Assembly (NCBI RefSeq): GCF_910592395.1
Contig: NC_088323.1
Span: forward strand, 13,937,501 to 14,001,500
Reading direction: 5' to 3'
DNA from: Lineus longissimus
Lineage: Eukaryota; Nemertea; Pilidiophora; Heteronemertea; Lineidae
DNA length: 64,000 nt
Part shown: positions 1 to 11,182 of the stretch, piece by piece
Layout: each line of letters opens with the position of its first letter
Numbering within the stretch: position 1 is the stretch's first letter
Notes under the pieces: generated by a model
What the model was told of the DNA's origin: nothing
What the model saw: the letters and a program-made list of their open reading frames with translations, nothing else
Database searches by the model: none
Program-made: the position numbers and the translations under genes

Positions 1-1790
1 GATCGTCGAGAAATATATTAAAAAGCACCGGAGAGAGGACACTGCCCTGTCTAATACCCCTCTCAACGCTAAAAACCGAGCTAAAACAGTTATGCAATTT
101 AACAACAGCTTTGAGTTTCTTGTACCAAGTAAACAAAAGGAGCAATGTAGACTTGGGGATTCAACCCTAGAGTTTCAAAAATAAACCTGAGTGCCAAATA
201 GAATCAAAGCACTTCTAGGCATCTAAGCTACAAAAATACACAGCAGACCCACCACTAGTAAAAGTTTTACACAAGTCGTTAATAAAATTAGTCGCCATAG
301 AGGTACCGCGTCCCTCCCGGAACCCAAACTGATTCCTATGACTAGTATCAGGCGGTAAAAGGAACCTTTCCAACATCTTAGACAAGATAGGGCTCAAAGT
401 TATTGGCCTGTAGCTACCCTCGTCATAAGGATCGGCAGAGGTCTTCTTTAGAACGGGGACAATAATTGTCTGTATTGTCTTATTGCACCTTATTTTTTGT
501 TATCTGTACAACGGAAAGTAGTACGAATAAACATATATATATATATATAATAATACCAGTTAAAAAAGTGTCCGGAAGGACATGCCAGCTAACCATGACA
601 GAGAATAAATGAGCTAAGCAGTCCCACATTACATAAGACTCAGCATACAAAAAATGCTCCGTCGTGACGCCATCGCACCTCGGAGCGGAGTTACGCTTCA
701 GTTTCTTTAGAATGCCACCAATCTTCTCTGGGTTGATGCTAATCAACTCATGATCATCGACAGAAGTCTCATAAATCTCATCCACAGTTGGGGAGATACG
801 CCTTTGTTCATCGTTCAAAACACCATTTTCACTCATAATATCACCATAATTTTTCAGACACCAGCTTAAAATAGGCCTCATTCGCCTTGTCATTTTTCCA
901 GATGGCCGGGGGTACAGCAAAGGCAGGTTTATAGGCGTTGGCATCACAGGGAGTAGGACTGGGCGGTTCACACGCATCAATACTCCAAACGGCTTTCACA
1001 GTGAGATGATCGCTGACATTACCACTTTCCTCGGGTACAATTTTACAGCAAGAGACAGAGTCCCTGTACCTGGAGGGGACCAAAATATGGTCAATCCAGT
1101 ACTTAACATTTCTAGCGTGATAGAAATATGTGTAAGCACCGGGCTTTTCATACAGAATATCCGCAGATAGAAGGTCGTTAGCCAACAGGAAATCAAACAT
1201 TATACTCGAATGAGAGGTAAAGCCTTTGCCTTTATACCATTTGTTCCTCAGTTTAGCGGATGCAGGCAACCGGAAATTTAAGTCTCCAAGAAAAATACCG
1301 GGACTTTACTACCGAACATGTCAAACAGGAGCTGCAAGATTTCCAGGGTTTCCATAAACAGCGAAGTCTGGCCTGAATTCCCATTATAATGGGGCATATA
1401 AACCGAGACAATAACTTGACAGACATTACCCTGGCTGTCACATACACCGACTGCGACAACCCGGTCACTTTCAACGGAAATTTCACGATATGTGTAACCA
1501 GGAATCGATTTACAAATCATGCAAACGCCACCGTAGGGGCGACCTTTCCTTTCACAGTCATCAACGACGTCTGACATTTCTGACTTGGCAAAGACCGAGA
1601 TGCCAGTAACAGCGCTAGCATCGCAGGATCCAAGGACATCACCAATATTCTTTAGTTCATGCGGTCGGAGCCAAGTCTCTTGTAGACACAGAATATCACA
1701 GCGCCAACAGCGACAACATAGTCCGCACACTGTTTCAGGCCTTTACAGTTAAAGGACTCGCAGGCCAGCGAACGACCGGATTTAGATGTA
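1..1790 (-). pseudogene. LINE ORF2: APE endonuclease plus reverse transcriptase, partial and broken
   Basis: The endonuclease begins near 1790 (SFNCKGLKQ), continues with LQETWL (about 1700), VSVYMPHYNG (about 1390), and reaches the catalytic YWIDHILVPSRY and VSDHL motifs at about 1110-1010. The linker and RT start (about 870-480) include KLKRNSAPRCDGVTTEHF. The RT continues to position 1 with RPITLSPILSKMLERF, QFGFREGRG and GIRQGSVLSPVLFNIF (motif B). Function in the family: nicks target DNA and primes reverse transcription there. Frame changes occur near 1730, 1270, 870 and 480, and two in-frame TAG codons lie between 150 and 225. The YADD box would be outside the window. Non-functional. 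Confidence 0.8.
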
Positions 1791-3350
1791 CCTATGTCCG
1801 TAGCCGTATCCCGGTTCGTCCCATTGCCACCCGTCTGAGTCCCTCCAGTCCTCGCGGTCCCAGGAGTCGAATCTGGGACTGTCACTGCGCGGGCGCCATC
1901 TCTGATAGTGGCGCCTGTTCTCAGTATACTGCGGCCTCTGGTGTGGTGGCCTGGCTGCCCTGAGCCAGAACTGGCCAGGGCTCGGCTTGTTCGCCGGACG
2001 CAGTTTCTTTTCCACACGAAAGGGCCGAATAGTAACACCGGCCGGCCAGAGATTTTTCGCCAGCAGGCGGTCAGAGACCGAGGCTGGTGAGTCGAGACGG
2101 AACGATTTGTACTCCAGTTTTGATGCCAGTAGCGAAACACTAATATCCTTCGTCCAAGCACTCTGCGCAGCCAAGAACCGACGAATGTCAGCTGCGGAGT
2201 GACTAGGGTCTATCTGGCCGAGATAGGCAGAGCGAGTTTTCTGCACATCGACGGCCGGAGATTACCCGTAGTCTTGGGCTTCTTCTTTGCGTTCAGATTA
2301 TGGGCAGCACTAACAGCTCCATCCTGCTCGTTTCGGTTTCGGGCAGCAACGTTCGAATTTAAACCAACATCCTGTTGCCTACGATGTCGCTTACGGCGAA
2401 GTTTACGTTTCTGAGCGGCAGGTAAAGCGAAACCATCAGCGTCAACGTCACTATTTCTCGCATTTTCCTCAACGACAGGAGGAGCAGCAGCACCAACGAC
2501 ATTATTCGACACATTCGACACATCATCCAGTTCAGAATCAGACGAACTATCCTCTTCCGCAGCCTGGCCAAGCACAGAACTGTCATCCTCACTCACCCCC
2601 ACCTCCTCTGAGATCTCATCGATGACATCACCCAGCGACAGACCCTGGGAGGGGGTGCCATCTAAGGAGCTCTGGGCGAGCGACACTTTCAGTTGCTCGT
2701 TTTCGGTTTTCAGAGCGCGTATATCGCTTTCTAAGACACTCACTTTCTCTTTCAACTCAAGAACCGACGCGATCAGGTCCCTGAATTCTTGACCATCAAT
2801 CGGTTTAGATTGCGAAGAGTCTGTGAGACGTATCGGACTTGAAGAGTTTGTCAAGATCTTAACACGGCGACTTACTCACATCACTAAACTCCATGAGGAA
2901 GACGTCATCACACAGGGTCTGTTTTACCTTACGAGTAATCAACCGAACTGGCCGAGACCCCTGGGGAAGAAGTGGGACGCACAGTGGGCTCAGGCTCTTA
3001 CGAATTTCTGCCAGAGATCCCTGATCCAGTTTCGAGAGAAATGTTTTGATGTCAGACTGTCTGTAGGAGAATATATTCTCAATGTCCTTCATGAATTTAT
3101 CTGGAAAGTCTGTACAATCCTTCTTTTCCAGCAGGCTTTCGAGATCCGAAAAGTGCTCAGAGTTTTTATCGCCTATTGGACTTCCACCGAAGCTTGGAAA
3201 TCGAACCCCGAAACAGTGACCACAAGGCCACAGGTCACAATGCCTCCATTTAATGTCTCCAACGTTGTGTTGCGCAATCGGGCACGGGTCCGAGGGCAGA
3301 CCTCCACACTTAGTTGTCATATTTGCGTATGAATAGGAGCAACGAGTCAC
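1782..3350 (-). pseudogene. LINE ORF1 (zinc finger / coiled coil / RRM-like), frameshifted
   Basis: Three overlapping frames together make a protein of about 520 residues. The N-terminus (3320-3230) has a Cys-rich segment ending in CDLWPCGHC, like a degraded PHD finger. The middle (2850-2640) has a heptad-like Leu/Glu/Lys segment (ELKEKVSVLESDIRALKTEN), probably a coiled coil for trimerisation, then an acidic run and a basic patch (KRKLRRKRHRR). The last part (2246-1782) resembles the RRM-like fold of LINE ORF1 proteins, ending in an Arg/Trp/Asp-rich tail. Family role: RNA-binding chaperone of the retrotransposition particle. A one-base shift near 2857 and another near 2230 break the frame. 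I infer one ancestral ORF; two separate ORFs are less likely. Confidence 0.7.
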
Positions 3351-3708
3351 TGCACTTAATCTATGTCCACTAAGGAAGTTCAGCTAAATGCACAGGCCAG
3401 ATGCACAGTCAAAATGTACATGCACTCGGGAGGTAGAAAGGGAGGGCCAAGAAGACACAGCGTAAAAGCATAAAACGACGACTTAGCTGGGGTCTAACGT
3501 CACACGAATATCGTTAAGACTAAAAGAATCCTCCGGGGCAGAATCTCGTCTAGTTTCTCCGAATATATCACGAGAAATTATGGAAAGATTGTTCGAGCTC
3601 CGTAGAACGTCTGACCTAGGCCGACATCTTAGATAGGTTAAACCAAAGTGAGTCTCTTCGGAGCCTATATCATATGCTGCCTTTGGAGGTAGCAGAAATA
3701 CTGGTAAC

Positions 3709-5333
3709 ATGAGTAACTTGTATAATGTGTCATTACAGGATTACTTTGGAAAGACGGGTGTGTCCTTGTGTGCTGCTGAAGTTCCAGTCATCTGCTGTTC
3801 CCTTCTTAGACCCTCTCTACCACAGGATATTCTGAGAAGTTTTGGCCCTGATGTAGTCTTGGCTTACACGGTGTGTGAGGATGGGCAGGTTTCGATTGAT
3901 ATTTTGATTGGGCTTGATTTCTACAGGAAGTTTATCAAAGACCAAAATGTCCGTCAGGTGGGTAGTTTAGTAGCACAGGAGTCTTTTTTTGGTTGGATTT
4001 TGTCTGGTTCTTGGACTGAGCCGTCATGCCAGTCACCTAGTTTAGTAACAGTGTCCCCTCAGCTCTTGAGTTTAGAGAACGGGCCAGAGTCTGTGCTTCG
4101 AAACTTTTGGGATTCGGAGTCGATTGGTATCGCACCCTTCCCCCCTGATTCTGATGATTCTAACCCAAAATTTGACCCAGTCTTTCAGCAATTTTCAGAA
4201 AAGGTCGAGAGGTCCGAAGGTCGATATGAGGTGGCGTTCCCATGGAAATCAGAGGTTGCGAAGAAGAAGCTGTTAGATAATGAGAGTCCAGCAAGGGAGC
4301 GTTTGAGTAGCCTGGTACGTCGTCTTGATAAGGATCTGGTCTTGCATGAGAGGTATGATAATGTCTTCAGGGAGTATGAGGCTAGTGGATTCATAGAGGA
4401 GATCCCAGACAATGAGTTGGCTGTTCCTTATCCCACATTCTATCTGCCTCACAGACATGTTTTTCGAGAAAGTAGTCTAACCACAAAAGTGAGACCGGTT
4501 TTTGATGCCTCGGCGGCTGGTCATAATGGCATATCTTTCAATGATTGCATTGAAACCGGCCCCTGTTTGATTCCAAGTCTTGTTGAAATCCTGATCCGAT
4601 TCCGTAGGTGGCCAGTTGCATTGACTGCAGATGTCACTATAAAGGTTTTCTTGAACATTGGTGTACAGAGAGAATGTCAGGACGTCCATCGTTTCCTTTG
4701 GGAAATGGAGGGAAAAACCAGAGTCATGAGATTTTTGAGAGTTCCCTTTGGGAATAGGTCCAGTCCCCTCCTACTGAATGCTACAATCAAACATCATCTC
4801 GAGTCATACCCTCCCTCAGTAGTAGTGGATTAGTTGAAAGACAATCTATTCGTGGATGATTGGTTGTCAGGCGCAGACTCAGGGTTAGAAGGTTGTGACA
4901 TGTTTGATGAGGCACGAGACATCATGAATGATGCCAAAATGCCTTTGGCTAAGTGTTCGTCCAACAACAAGGATTTGGTTGATAAGTTCAACGTTGATTT
5001 CGGTTCAAAGCATTTGGTTGAAGAGTCTGTCAAGGTACTGGGTCTGAAATGGCTGTCCCGTGAATACTGTTTCTAATACAATGGAGTGGCAATCCCGTCT
5101 CAAGACATAGGTTGTACCAAACGCGTTGTACTGAGTCTGATTGCCAGGCTTTTCGACTCCTTAGGCTTTGTTAGTCCCTTTCTCATGGCAGCTAATATCT
5201 TGTTTCAAGAGATTTGCCGTTTAGGTTTAGGTTTGGATAATGAGTTGCCTGAAGAGATGAAAAGTCGATTCATTGCTTGGTGTGCTGGCATTGAAGTTAT
5301 CAACGCATGGACAATACCAAGATGCCTGCTGGA
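3709..5333 (+). pseudogene. BEL/Pao pol: protease tail and reverse transcriptase
   Basis: The frame opens with the C-terminal part of the retropepsin-like protease (DILIGLDFY then VAQESFFGWILSG) and continues into RT: KVRPVFDASA (about 4485), the motif-B-like FGNRSSP region (about 4750) and the active-site FVDDWLSG (about 4850). The connection to RNase H starts at about 5130 (LIARLFDSLGFVSP). Two in-frame stops occur, TAG at 4831-4833 just before the active-site box and TAA at 5074-5076, so the polyprotein is dead. Family role: cDNA synthesis in the particle. The Asp-Thr-Gly protease active site was not found upstream. The frame stays constant to about 5333, where foreign sequence begins. Confidence 0.82.
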
Positions 5334-5472
5334 AAAGAAGGATTGTACATACTTTCCAGATAAATTCATGAAGGCCATTGAGAATATATTCGCCTACAGA
5401 CAGTCTGACATCAAAACATTTCTCTCGAAACTGGATCAGGGATCTCTGGCAGAAATTCGTAAGAGACTGAGC
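5334..5472 (+). other. LINE ORF1 fragment embedded in BEL/Pao pol
   Basis: About 139 bp match, in reverse complement, the LINE ORF1 at about 2988-3136. The encoded peptides differ at about five of 49 residues (for example KDCTYFPDKFMKAIENIF here and KDCTDFPDKFMKDIENIF there). The left junction continues the BEL reading frame; the right junction does not. Roughly 0.5 kb of expected RNase H sequence is missing at this point. The right junction shares CTGAGC between donor and acceptor. Confidence 0.85.
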
Positions 5473-6558
5473 TATCCAAAGCTGAGTTTGAATTGGTCAG
5501 GAGTGCACAATAGGCACATTATTCGAAGCAAATAGAGGTCCTTAAGCAAAACGAACCAAGGGTTCTCCATTGACTGATCTTGACCCTTTTCTGGGAAAAG
5601 ATGGTCTCCTGATCGAGGATTAGAGGACGGTTACAATTCTCAAACTTGTCCTATGATAGCAAGCATCCCATTATCTAACCCAAGTGTCACGTGAGCTACT
5701 TGCTGATTCATTTTTCATCATTTTCATTTGTGTCATGCAGGTGTTAGCACAATCATCACCACTCTCAGGTCAAGATATTGGATAGTGGGTTTGAGACAGA
5801 TTGCGAAGGGGGGTGGGGGGTGCAAACAATGTGTCCGCTGTCGGATTGTGGAAGTAAGAAGGTGTAATCAGCGTATTGCTCCTTTACCAGGTCTCAGAGT
5901 TGAGTCTGCCCCTTGTTTCTCAGTCCCTGGTTTGGATTATGCAGGACCACTGTTTTGCATTGAGAAGAAATTCTACATTCTTTTCTTCACCTATGCTGCT
6001 GTGCGAGCCATTCATTTGGAGTTGACTAATTCCCTGAATCTCCCTGACTGTGTCCTAGCTATGCTTAGGTTTACAGCTCGCAGGAGATTACCCAAGGTGT
6101 TTTATTCAGATAATGCTCAGACATTCTCAGGTGCAGACAAGCTGTTACGGCGGTATTTTGGACCACATAGTCCAGCATGGAGGTACATTGCCCCACGGTC
6201 CCCATGGTGGGGAGGCTGGTGGGAAAGACTTGTTGGGTCAGTCAAGCGTTCTCTTAGGAAAACCCTAGGTCGTCGACGGCTCACCAGGGGGGTCCTCACT
6301 CGTTCAATTCAAAAATTGCATGACACAGAGGTTGTCCAGGAGGAACAAGCTAAAGTTGTGTCAAACAGGTCAAAGCTAACAAAACAGAAAGTCACTAGCG
6401 AGTCTAAGGTTGTTGAAAAGACAACAAAATCACATGTAACTCCTGATTGTAAGGTTGCTGAAAATCATTTAGAACAAAAGGTCACTGATGTTAGTGGTGA
6501 GCCTAAAACTACTAGGATAGCTCGGATAATCAAACCTATCGAGAAGCTTGATCTTTGA
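5470..6558 (+). pseudogene. BEL/Pao integrase (H2C2 zinc finger and DDE core)
   Basis: After the embedded LINE piece the BEL sequence resumes in another frame (ELSKAEFELVRSAQ, 5470-5511) and reaches the integrase. The zinc finger is visible as CHAGVSTIITTLRSRYWI (from 5731) with CKQCVRC. The catalytic core shows the first Asp in GLDYAGP (about 5935), the second in YSDNAQTF (about 6107) and the Glu in SPWWGGWWERL (about 6200). Family role: inserts cDNA into the genome. Sequence between the second Asp and the Glu looks shorter than usual. The stretch 5470-5727 has several stops. The C-terminal tail (6330-6558) is Lys/Thr/Val-rich and not diagnostic. Confidence 0.8.
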
Positions 6559-8300
6559 ATCAACTCAGGACACTCAAAAGACAATGATGTTCATCTGTCA
6601 AATGGCTCAAGTAACCTAAAGACACTGATGTCCATGTTATTAGTTCAGAGTTGGGTTACACGATTTACAGTTCGGTATTTCATCCAATTTGGTTTTTATT
6701 GTATGTTTGTATGTATTGTTTTGAAATCATTGGAATTTCTAGTAAGTGGTTTACTTAAAGTAGATGTTATAGTACAATTTTGTACTGTGTGTGTTACCAA
6801 AAGTGGTCTGTTTAATGTTATAGTTGATGCAAGTCTGGTTGGATTGGATATAGTTACAATATAGTTAACACGTTTATTGTTGGAAATGTTTACAGAGTTT
6901 ATGGTCAGTTTTAGCGGTGTTTCAAATGTTAGTGTGTGTTGGTTTTTTGGTGTTTTTAGCATGATGTTTAACTTTCCAATACCGAATTCGCACAGTGGCG
7001 ACATTTCAGACATTTTACGAGAACTGCTGTGTACCGCATTATGCATATCGGCCGTGCGGATATATGTTTTCAATTGTTCCTTCGCCAGAAAGAAGGGAGC
7101 ACGAGTTTTGTGTGCTTGTAAGTAAAAAGACACACACACTTGTATGTATTGCGTATTTTAGCTTGGTAAGGCCAACAATCGACTCCATATCGTTGGCCGT
7201 AGTGCATTCCTGGTACGGTGTAACGAGAAATTCATCGAGCTTTTCCATAAATAAACATAACGTCTGATGCGTTTGAAACTGTAAGTTATTTTGGTTTCGA
7301 ACACCAGACCGGTCAAGGGATACCATTAATGAACAACTGTACAGGACTGGTGCTGCCATTTTAAATAAGCCTCAGCTCCTGGCCGGGTTCCTAGCAACGG
7401 GTATGATGGATTACATATCGTAAACGATTATGCCATAAAATGCTGATAGTATATTAGTGCAGTCTTCAGAAGTTGGCTAGTAATAACTAGAAAGACACAA
7501 GAGTGCGATTGTACTGTATAGTGCAGGCCACTGTGTAAATTGCCACCGTTTCATTTAACATCGCTGCTTACGGAAACATTGAACAAATTACTGCTGTAAA
7601 GAGGACTAGGAGCCGTTGCCATTTCACACTAGGGAAAATGTTAAAGTTTTAGGGTCACGAAGGCACCTGGGAGATGCGGTAGTAATCAAGACATACATCT
7701 GCATCCAAAGTCATTTATATTCTTTCTTCTATACCAACTCAGGCTATAACCACTTTATTTGGTGTCGGTTTGACAGTTGGTCCGCTGCTGACAGACAGAT
7801 GGCTTTCCAATCGTCACTATGGTCAACACTTGTTGAGGTTGATCTTCATGAATTAATTTTCTTTCTCCGGGTCTGGTGTATAGCAGTCTGAATTGCTCCC
7901 AGCAGGAAAATACAAAAATGTAATTGTCCGTCCCTATTGTATGGTGAATTATCATGTACATAGCTATTCAGATACCATGGCCGTCACCCCTAAGAGACTA
8001 ACAGGGCATAGTAGCTTCCCTCGTCCCCAGGCCACTCTAGCCTAAAACAGTTCAGAGTCGTTGGGCCAATACCTAAGTATGACTGCGTTGATAGCAACAT
8101 ATTTTTGCTTTTATTGAACATTAACGGTTTTTCATAAAGTTGATCACATTGATTTTACTGGACATCGTCACAAAATGGCGGTTTTTTTACCTCTCCGTAC
8201 CAATTGTTGTACCATCTTTGGTGGAAATTTACCTATATATGCAATACGACCTGCAGTTTTAGAAATTTCTCTGTAAACGTAACCGTTTATGAATACAATA
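6559..8300. other. No gene recognised; possible BEL 3' LTR/UTR then unassigned DNA
   Basis: A/T-rich sequence with short random open frames. An AATAAA-like signal lies near 7250. Without a 5' partner no LTR can be delimited. Positions 7400-8300 show nothing I can assign. Confidence 0.4.
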
Positions 8301-8781
8301 GGGAGTTTCCGCATCGCTTACGATTACGATTACGATTACGATTTCAAAGTCGTAATCGTAATACTCTCAAAACCGGCATGAACCAGAAATTTTGTTTCCG
8401 CATTCACATTAACGACTTGGTGTACTGTATAGTTTAGGCCCTTTACTCTGCTCTCATGCTCTGGGTGCACTTTTCTCGGCGCTAAAACATGATCAAAATC
8501 GCCGTTGATCACATTAAATGCGGTTCCTATGTTTGACAGATATGTTCTAAAGTATTATTCAATGAATAGTTCACCTTGAATTTGATATGTAGCGTGGAAA
8601 ATAGGCTTTTCGCTAATCCATGTAATCGTTTTTCGACTTACGAAGATCAGCCGGAATCCTCGTAAGAACGAGACGAAACTACCATCGACGATTTCGCTGG
8701 GGATGTCGTAGCACCAAAAATCGATGACGTCAAACACAAATCGTAATCGTAATCGTAATCGTAAGCGATGCGGAAACTCGC
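8301..8781. mobile_element. MITE with 43-bp TIRs built on a TACGAT hexamer repeat
   Basis: The left end at 8301-8343 (starts GGGAGTTTCCGCATCGC, then four TACGAT units) is repeated in reverse complement at 8739-8781 with one mismatch, at the second base. TA flanks both sides (8299-8300 and 8782-8783). Length 481 bp, no coding capacity. TA duplication and hexamer TIRs suggest a Tc1/mariner-like or other TA-targeting non-autonomous element. Confidence 0.85.
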
Positions 8782-9201
8782 TAATGAGTTCGATATTGCA
8801 TCGCAAGAAGATCGACCTCAACGGGTAGACTCTAGTATCACCGATCTAGTTTCGGAATATGCACGCCAAGCCCACGAGAGATACAATGCCTTTTGTCGTT
8901 CGATGCCATTCGACATGTTCAATCGAGATAGGCAATAGGAGGGTTACATCAAATTGTCTGACATTTCTGTTGGTCATCATGCCATCATGTCCTGCCCTTG
9001 GTGTTTTTGTGTCGATTTCACAGCAGGGGTTCAGAATGACGGGCACAGAATGACAGGCGCTAAGCCAATCAGGTATGAAGGGGCTTTGGCCTGTTCAATG
9101 CACGTTGTGCTGGGGACGGTCATGCCCCGAGATAATGAACCGGTGTTAGGTCGGTGAGTCTAGAGTATTTTGCTGCAAGGCTATATGGAGAAACTTAACT
9201 A

Positions 9202-9288
9202 CAGGGTGGCCCAGAATTATTTTCCCTTGCACAATAGAAATCTATTGTGTATCTATCGTGTGAGGGAAAATAATTCTGGGCCATCCTG
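9202..9288. mobile_element. 87-bp hairpin MITE, mariner-like ends
   Basis: Near-perfect inverted repeat: CAGGGTGGCCCAGAATTATT at the left is mirrored at the right, with TA on both sides (9200-9201, 9289-9290). The sequence can fold into one long hairpin. The ends resemble Tc1/mariner termini. Confidence 0.8.
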
Positions 9289-9290
9289 TA

Positions 9291-10403
9291 GAGGCAGCAA
9301 ACATGCGGATGGCTACTTTTCACGTTTTGGCTTCATTTATATGATTCATGTTCTTGGCTGCTTTTCATTTTCAATAGATGTAATTTCTTGAAACAATGAT
9401 TGCTCTACCCCTGTACGATTTTCCTTCTGAGACTAAGAGGCATCGAGCAACGACATGCAGTTTTTTTCCCTATGAACCATTATGTATAAATGATATTGGG
9501 ACAGTCCAAAACTATCCCTTAGACTAGACTATCATTCGCGACCAATATCAAATAAGGATAGAAAATGTTAATCTCTAAAGTTCATGACTGTTTTTGGACA
9601 CTCGACGTTTGTGTCAATCCTTGTGAATAAGACGCACTACCAATGATTTTCGATGCCGTTGTCTAATTTCGTTCATACATGTACACTTCTTTGATGAATC
9701 GACCGAGACTGCAGTTCGTGAAAAATTAAAGTGTTGTTGCGGAAATTATCGGCATCGGTTTTCGGGTTGAAATTGTAGGGTTCGTAGCAGGGTGATTTCC
9801 ATATTCAAAGTAAACCACGTTTGTGTCTCCTTCACAAGCATCTCCGCGATATAAGATTGTTTTAAAAAAATAAGGCGTCTCCTAAGTAAGTTGAACAATT
9901 TAGAAAATGTTATTTCGATATCTTTATTTTAGCTATTCCCTCTTTTTGAAAAATAAAATGTATTTGCAACACTAAAGCTTTTTTCTTCAGTTATTAACTT
10001 GTGGATGACTGGCGTAATCGGCCGGCTGACGAATAAAGCTTTTGCAAATAGTATATCATCAGTGCGTGCCAATGCAGAGTAAATGCAACGATTATAAAAC
10101 GGGGTATTTGAATAACGGATGTTTTTTTTAGATGATCACAATTTGGTCAATAGAGAAATATATATGTCACATAATATCCTCCATCTAGACATTCATTCAC
10201 ACACTGACATGTTTGTTTAAGTGAAACTAACTGCCCTCGACAGTACAATCTATGGAATATCGCATCGTTATACGGTAATGTTGTAAATCGCGGAAAAAAC
10301 TTTTTACTGCATTCAAATGGATGACTCATTCCAAAATGGAGCACAAAGATCGTAAGAACGTCCAGCTGTATTTTGTATGTCACAAGCTAGTCTCTCATGC
10401 GAA
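9291..10403. other. Unassigned non-coding stretch
   Basis: A/T-rich DNA without a convincing open frame, repeat or splice pattern. Confidence 0.4.
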
Positions 10404-10633
10404 CAGACTCGCGAATCAGTGAGTTTTGGCAAATCCCCTGAAGCGCCCACGTGAACGCCTATCCTGTTGTTCGACTTTGTTATCATGATACATAACCAAT
10501 GTCATGATACAATACCACGACGTTAATGCTGTGGCCGATATCTATGATACATAACCAATGAGGTCAAACAATGAGATAGGCGTTCATGTTGGCATTTCGG
10601 GGGATTTGCGAAAACTCCCTGTTCCCGAGTCTG
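10404..10633. mobile_element. MITE with about 75-bp imperfect TIRs
   Basis: The sequence from CAGACTCGCGAA at the left to GAACGCCTATC is mirrored by GATAGGCGTTCATG to GAGTCTG at the right (ends at 10633). The inner part contains ATGATACATAACCAATG twice; the same 17-mer, less its first two bases, recurs at about 11742. No clean target duplication was seen. Confidence 0.7.
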
Positions 10634-10807
10634 CCCCGAAACTACATCCTGGCATAACCAGTGGTTTTCAATATACTCTGCTTGTCGATAGTTGAAACCC
10701 CTGGTGAAATCCATACCCTTCATACGGATTGTGGCGCTAGAAAAAGCGTCCAACCTGACCGAGTGTTACAATCAAACGTTGCTGCATCGTTATCTAAACA
10801 CGCGTTT

Positions 10808-11182
10808 TCATCGGTTGCCGACGTAAGAGAAAGCATCTACGTATTGCGTCCCATTGGTTCCCATTCTGGGATCAGCGAATGCCATCCATACTATAATGCG
10901 CGTTGTGGCCGCTAAATAGGAGGCGATTTTTGTTTCAAAATTGGGCCTCGAAAATGCGTCGAATTCTTGCAACTTTTGGTTTCGTAGGTCTGGATCATAC
11001 GTAAGAGTGTCACTGAGGGTGTCATACGTCGAATATCTTCGTGGTTTTAGAATAAATAACAACTTTTCAGAGAGCACGTCGACTGGAGAGCTCCGCTCAT
11101 TCTCAAAAGCATACACAAACTTCACGCATATTCTCCCTGCCACATCAGTATTAGCTACCAGCACGTATGTAGTGCTATACAA
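10808..11182 (-). CDS. Unrecognised open frame, 124 codons
   Basis: Minus-strand open frame with no motif, signal or membrane segment I recognise. Composition is not obviously biased. It overlaps a plus-strand open frame at 10941-11207, so one or both are chance. No splice sites were convincing. Treat as hypothetical. Confidence 0.15.
   Translation of the reverse strand: MYSTTYVLVANTDVAGRICVKFVYAFENERSSPVDVLSEKLLFILKPRRYSTYDTLSDTLTYDPDLRNQKLQEFDAFSRPNFETKIASYLAATTRIIVWMAFADPRMGTNGTQYVDAFSYVGNR

Larger units (their letters stand above)
1..3350 (-). mobile_element. Non-LTR retrotransposon (LINE), two ORFs, decayed, runs off window start
   Basis: Minus-strand LINE with the order ORF1 (about 3350-1782), then endonuclease, then reverse transcriptase (from about 1790 to the window edge). 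The reading frame changes several times and in-frame stops are present, so this is a dead copy. The 3' end lies outside the window. Its 5' end abuts the truncated BEL/Pao element. ORF1 with a PHD-like finger, coiled coil and RRM-like part, followed by an APE-type endonuclease and RT, fits the CR1/L2/I-like LINEs; the clade was not determined. Confidence 0.85.
3480..6560 (+). mobile_element. BEL/Pao LTR retrotransposon, 5'-truncated internal part
   Basis: Plus-strand pol remnant starting inside the protease region and ending just after integrase. Gag, the protease active site and the 5' LTR are absent: the LINE comes immediately upstream. No second copy of any LTR-like sequence was found, so LTR boundaries cannot be set; the 3' LTR may lie in 6560-7400. 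Class assignment rests on the RT-FVDDW, H2C2 and DDE integrase motifs typical of BEL/Pao. Description only; no repair attempted. Confidence 0.8.

Noticed and set aside
540-552. AT microsatellite in LINE linker
   Set aside because: A short (AT)n run with no structural consequence beyond breaking the LINE frame.
8301-8781. CRISPR-like array of TACGAT units
   Set aside because: The units are contiguous hexamers without spacers and form inverted ends of a MITE in an animal genome.
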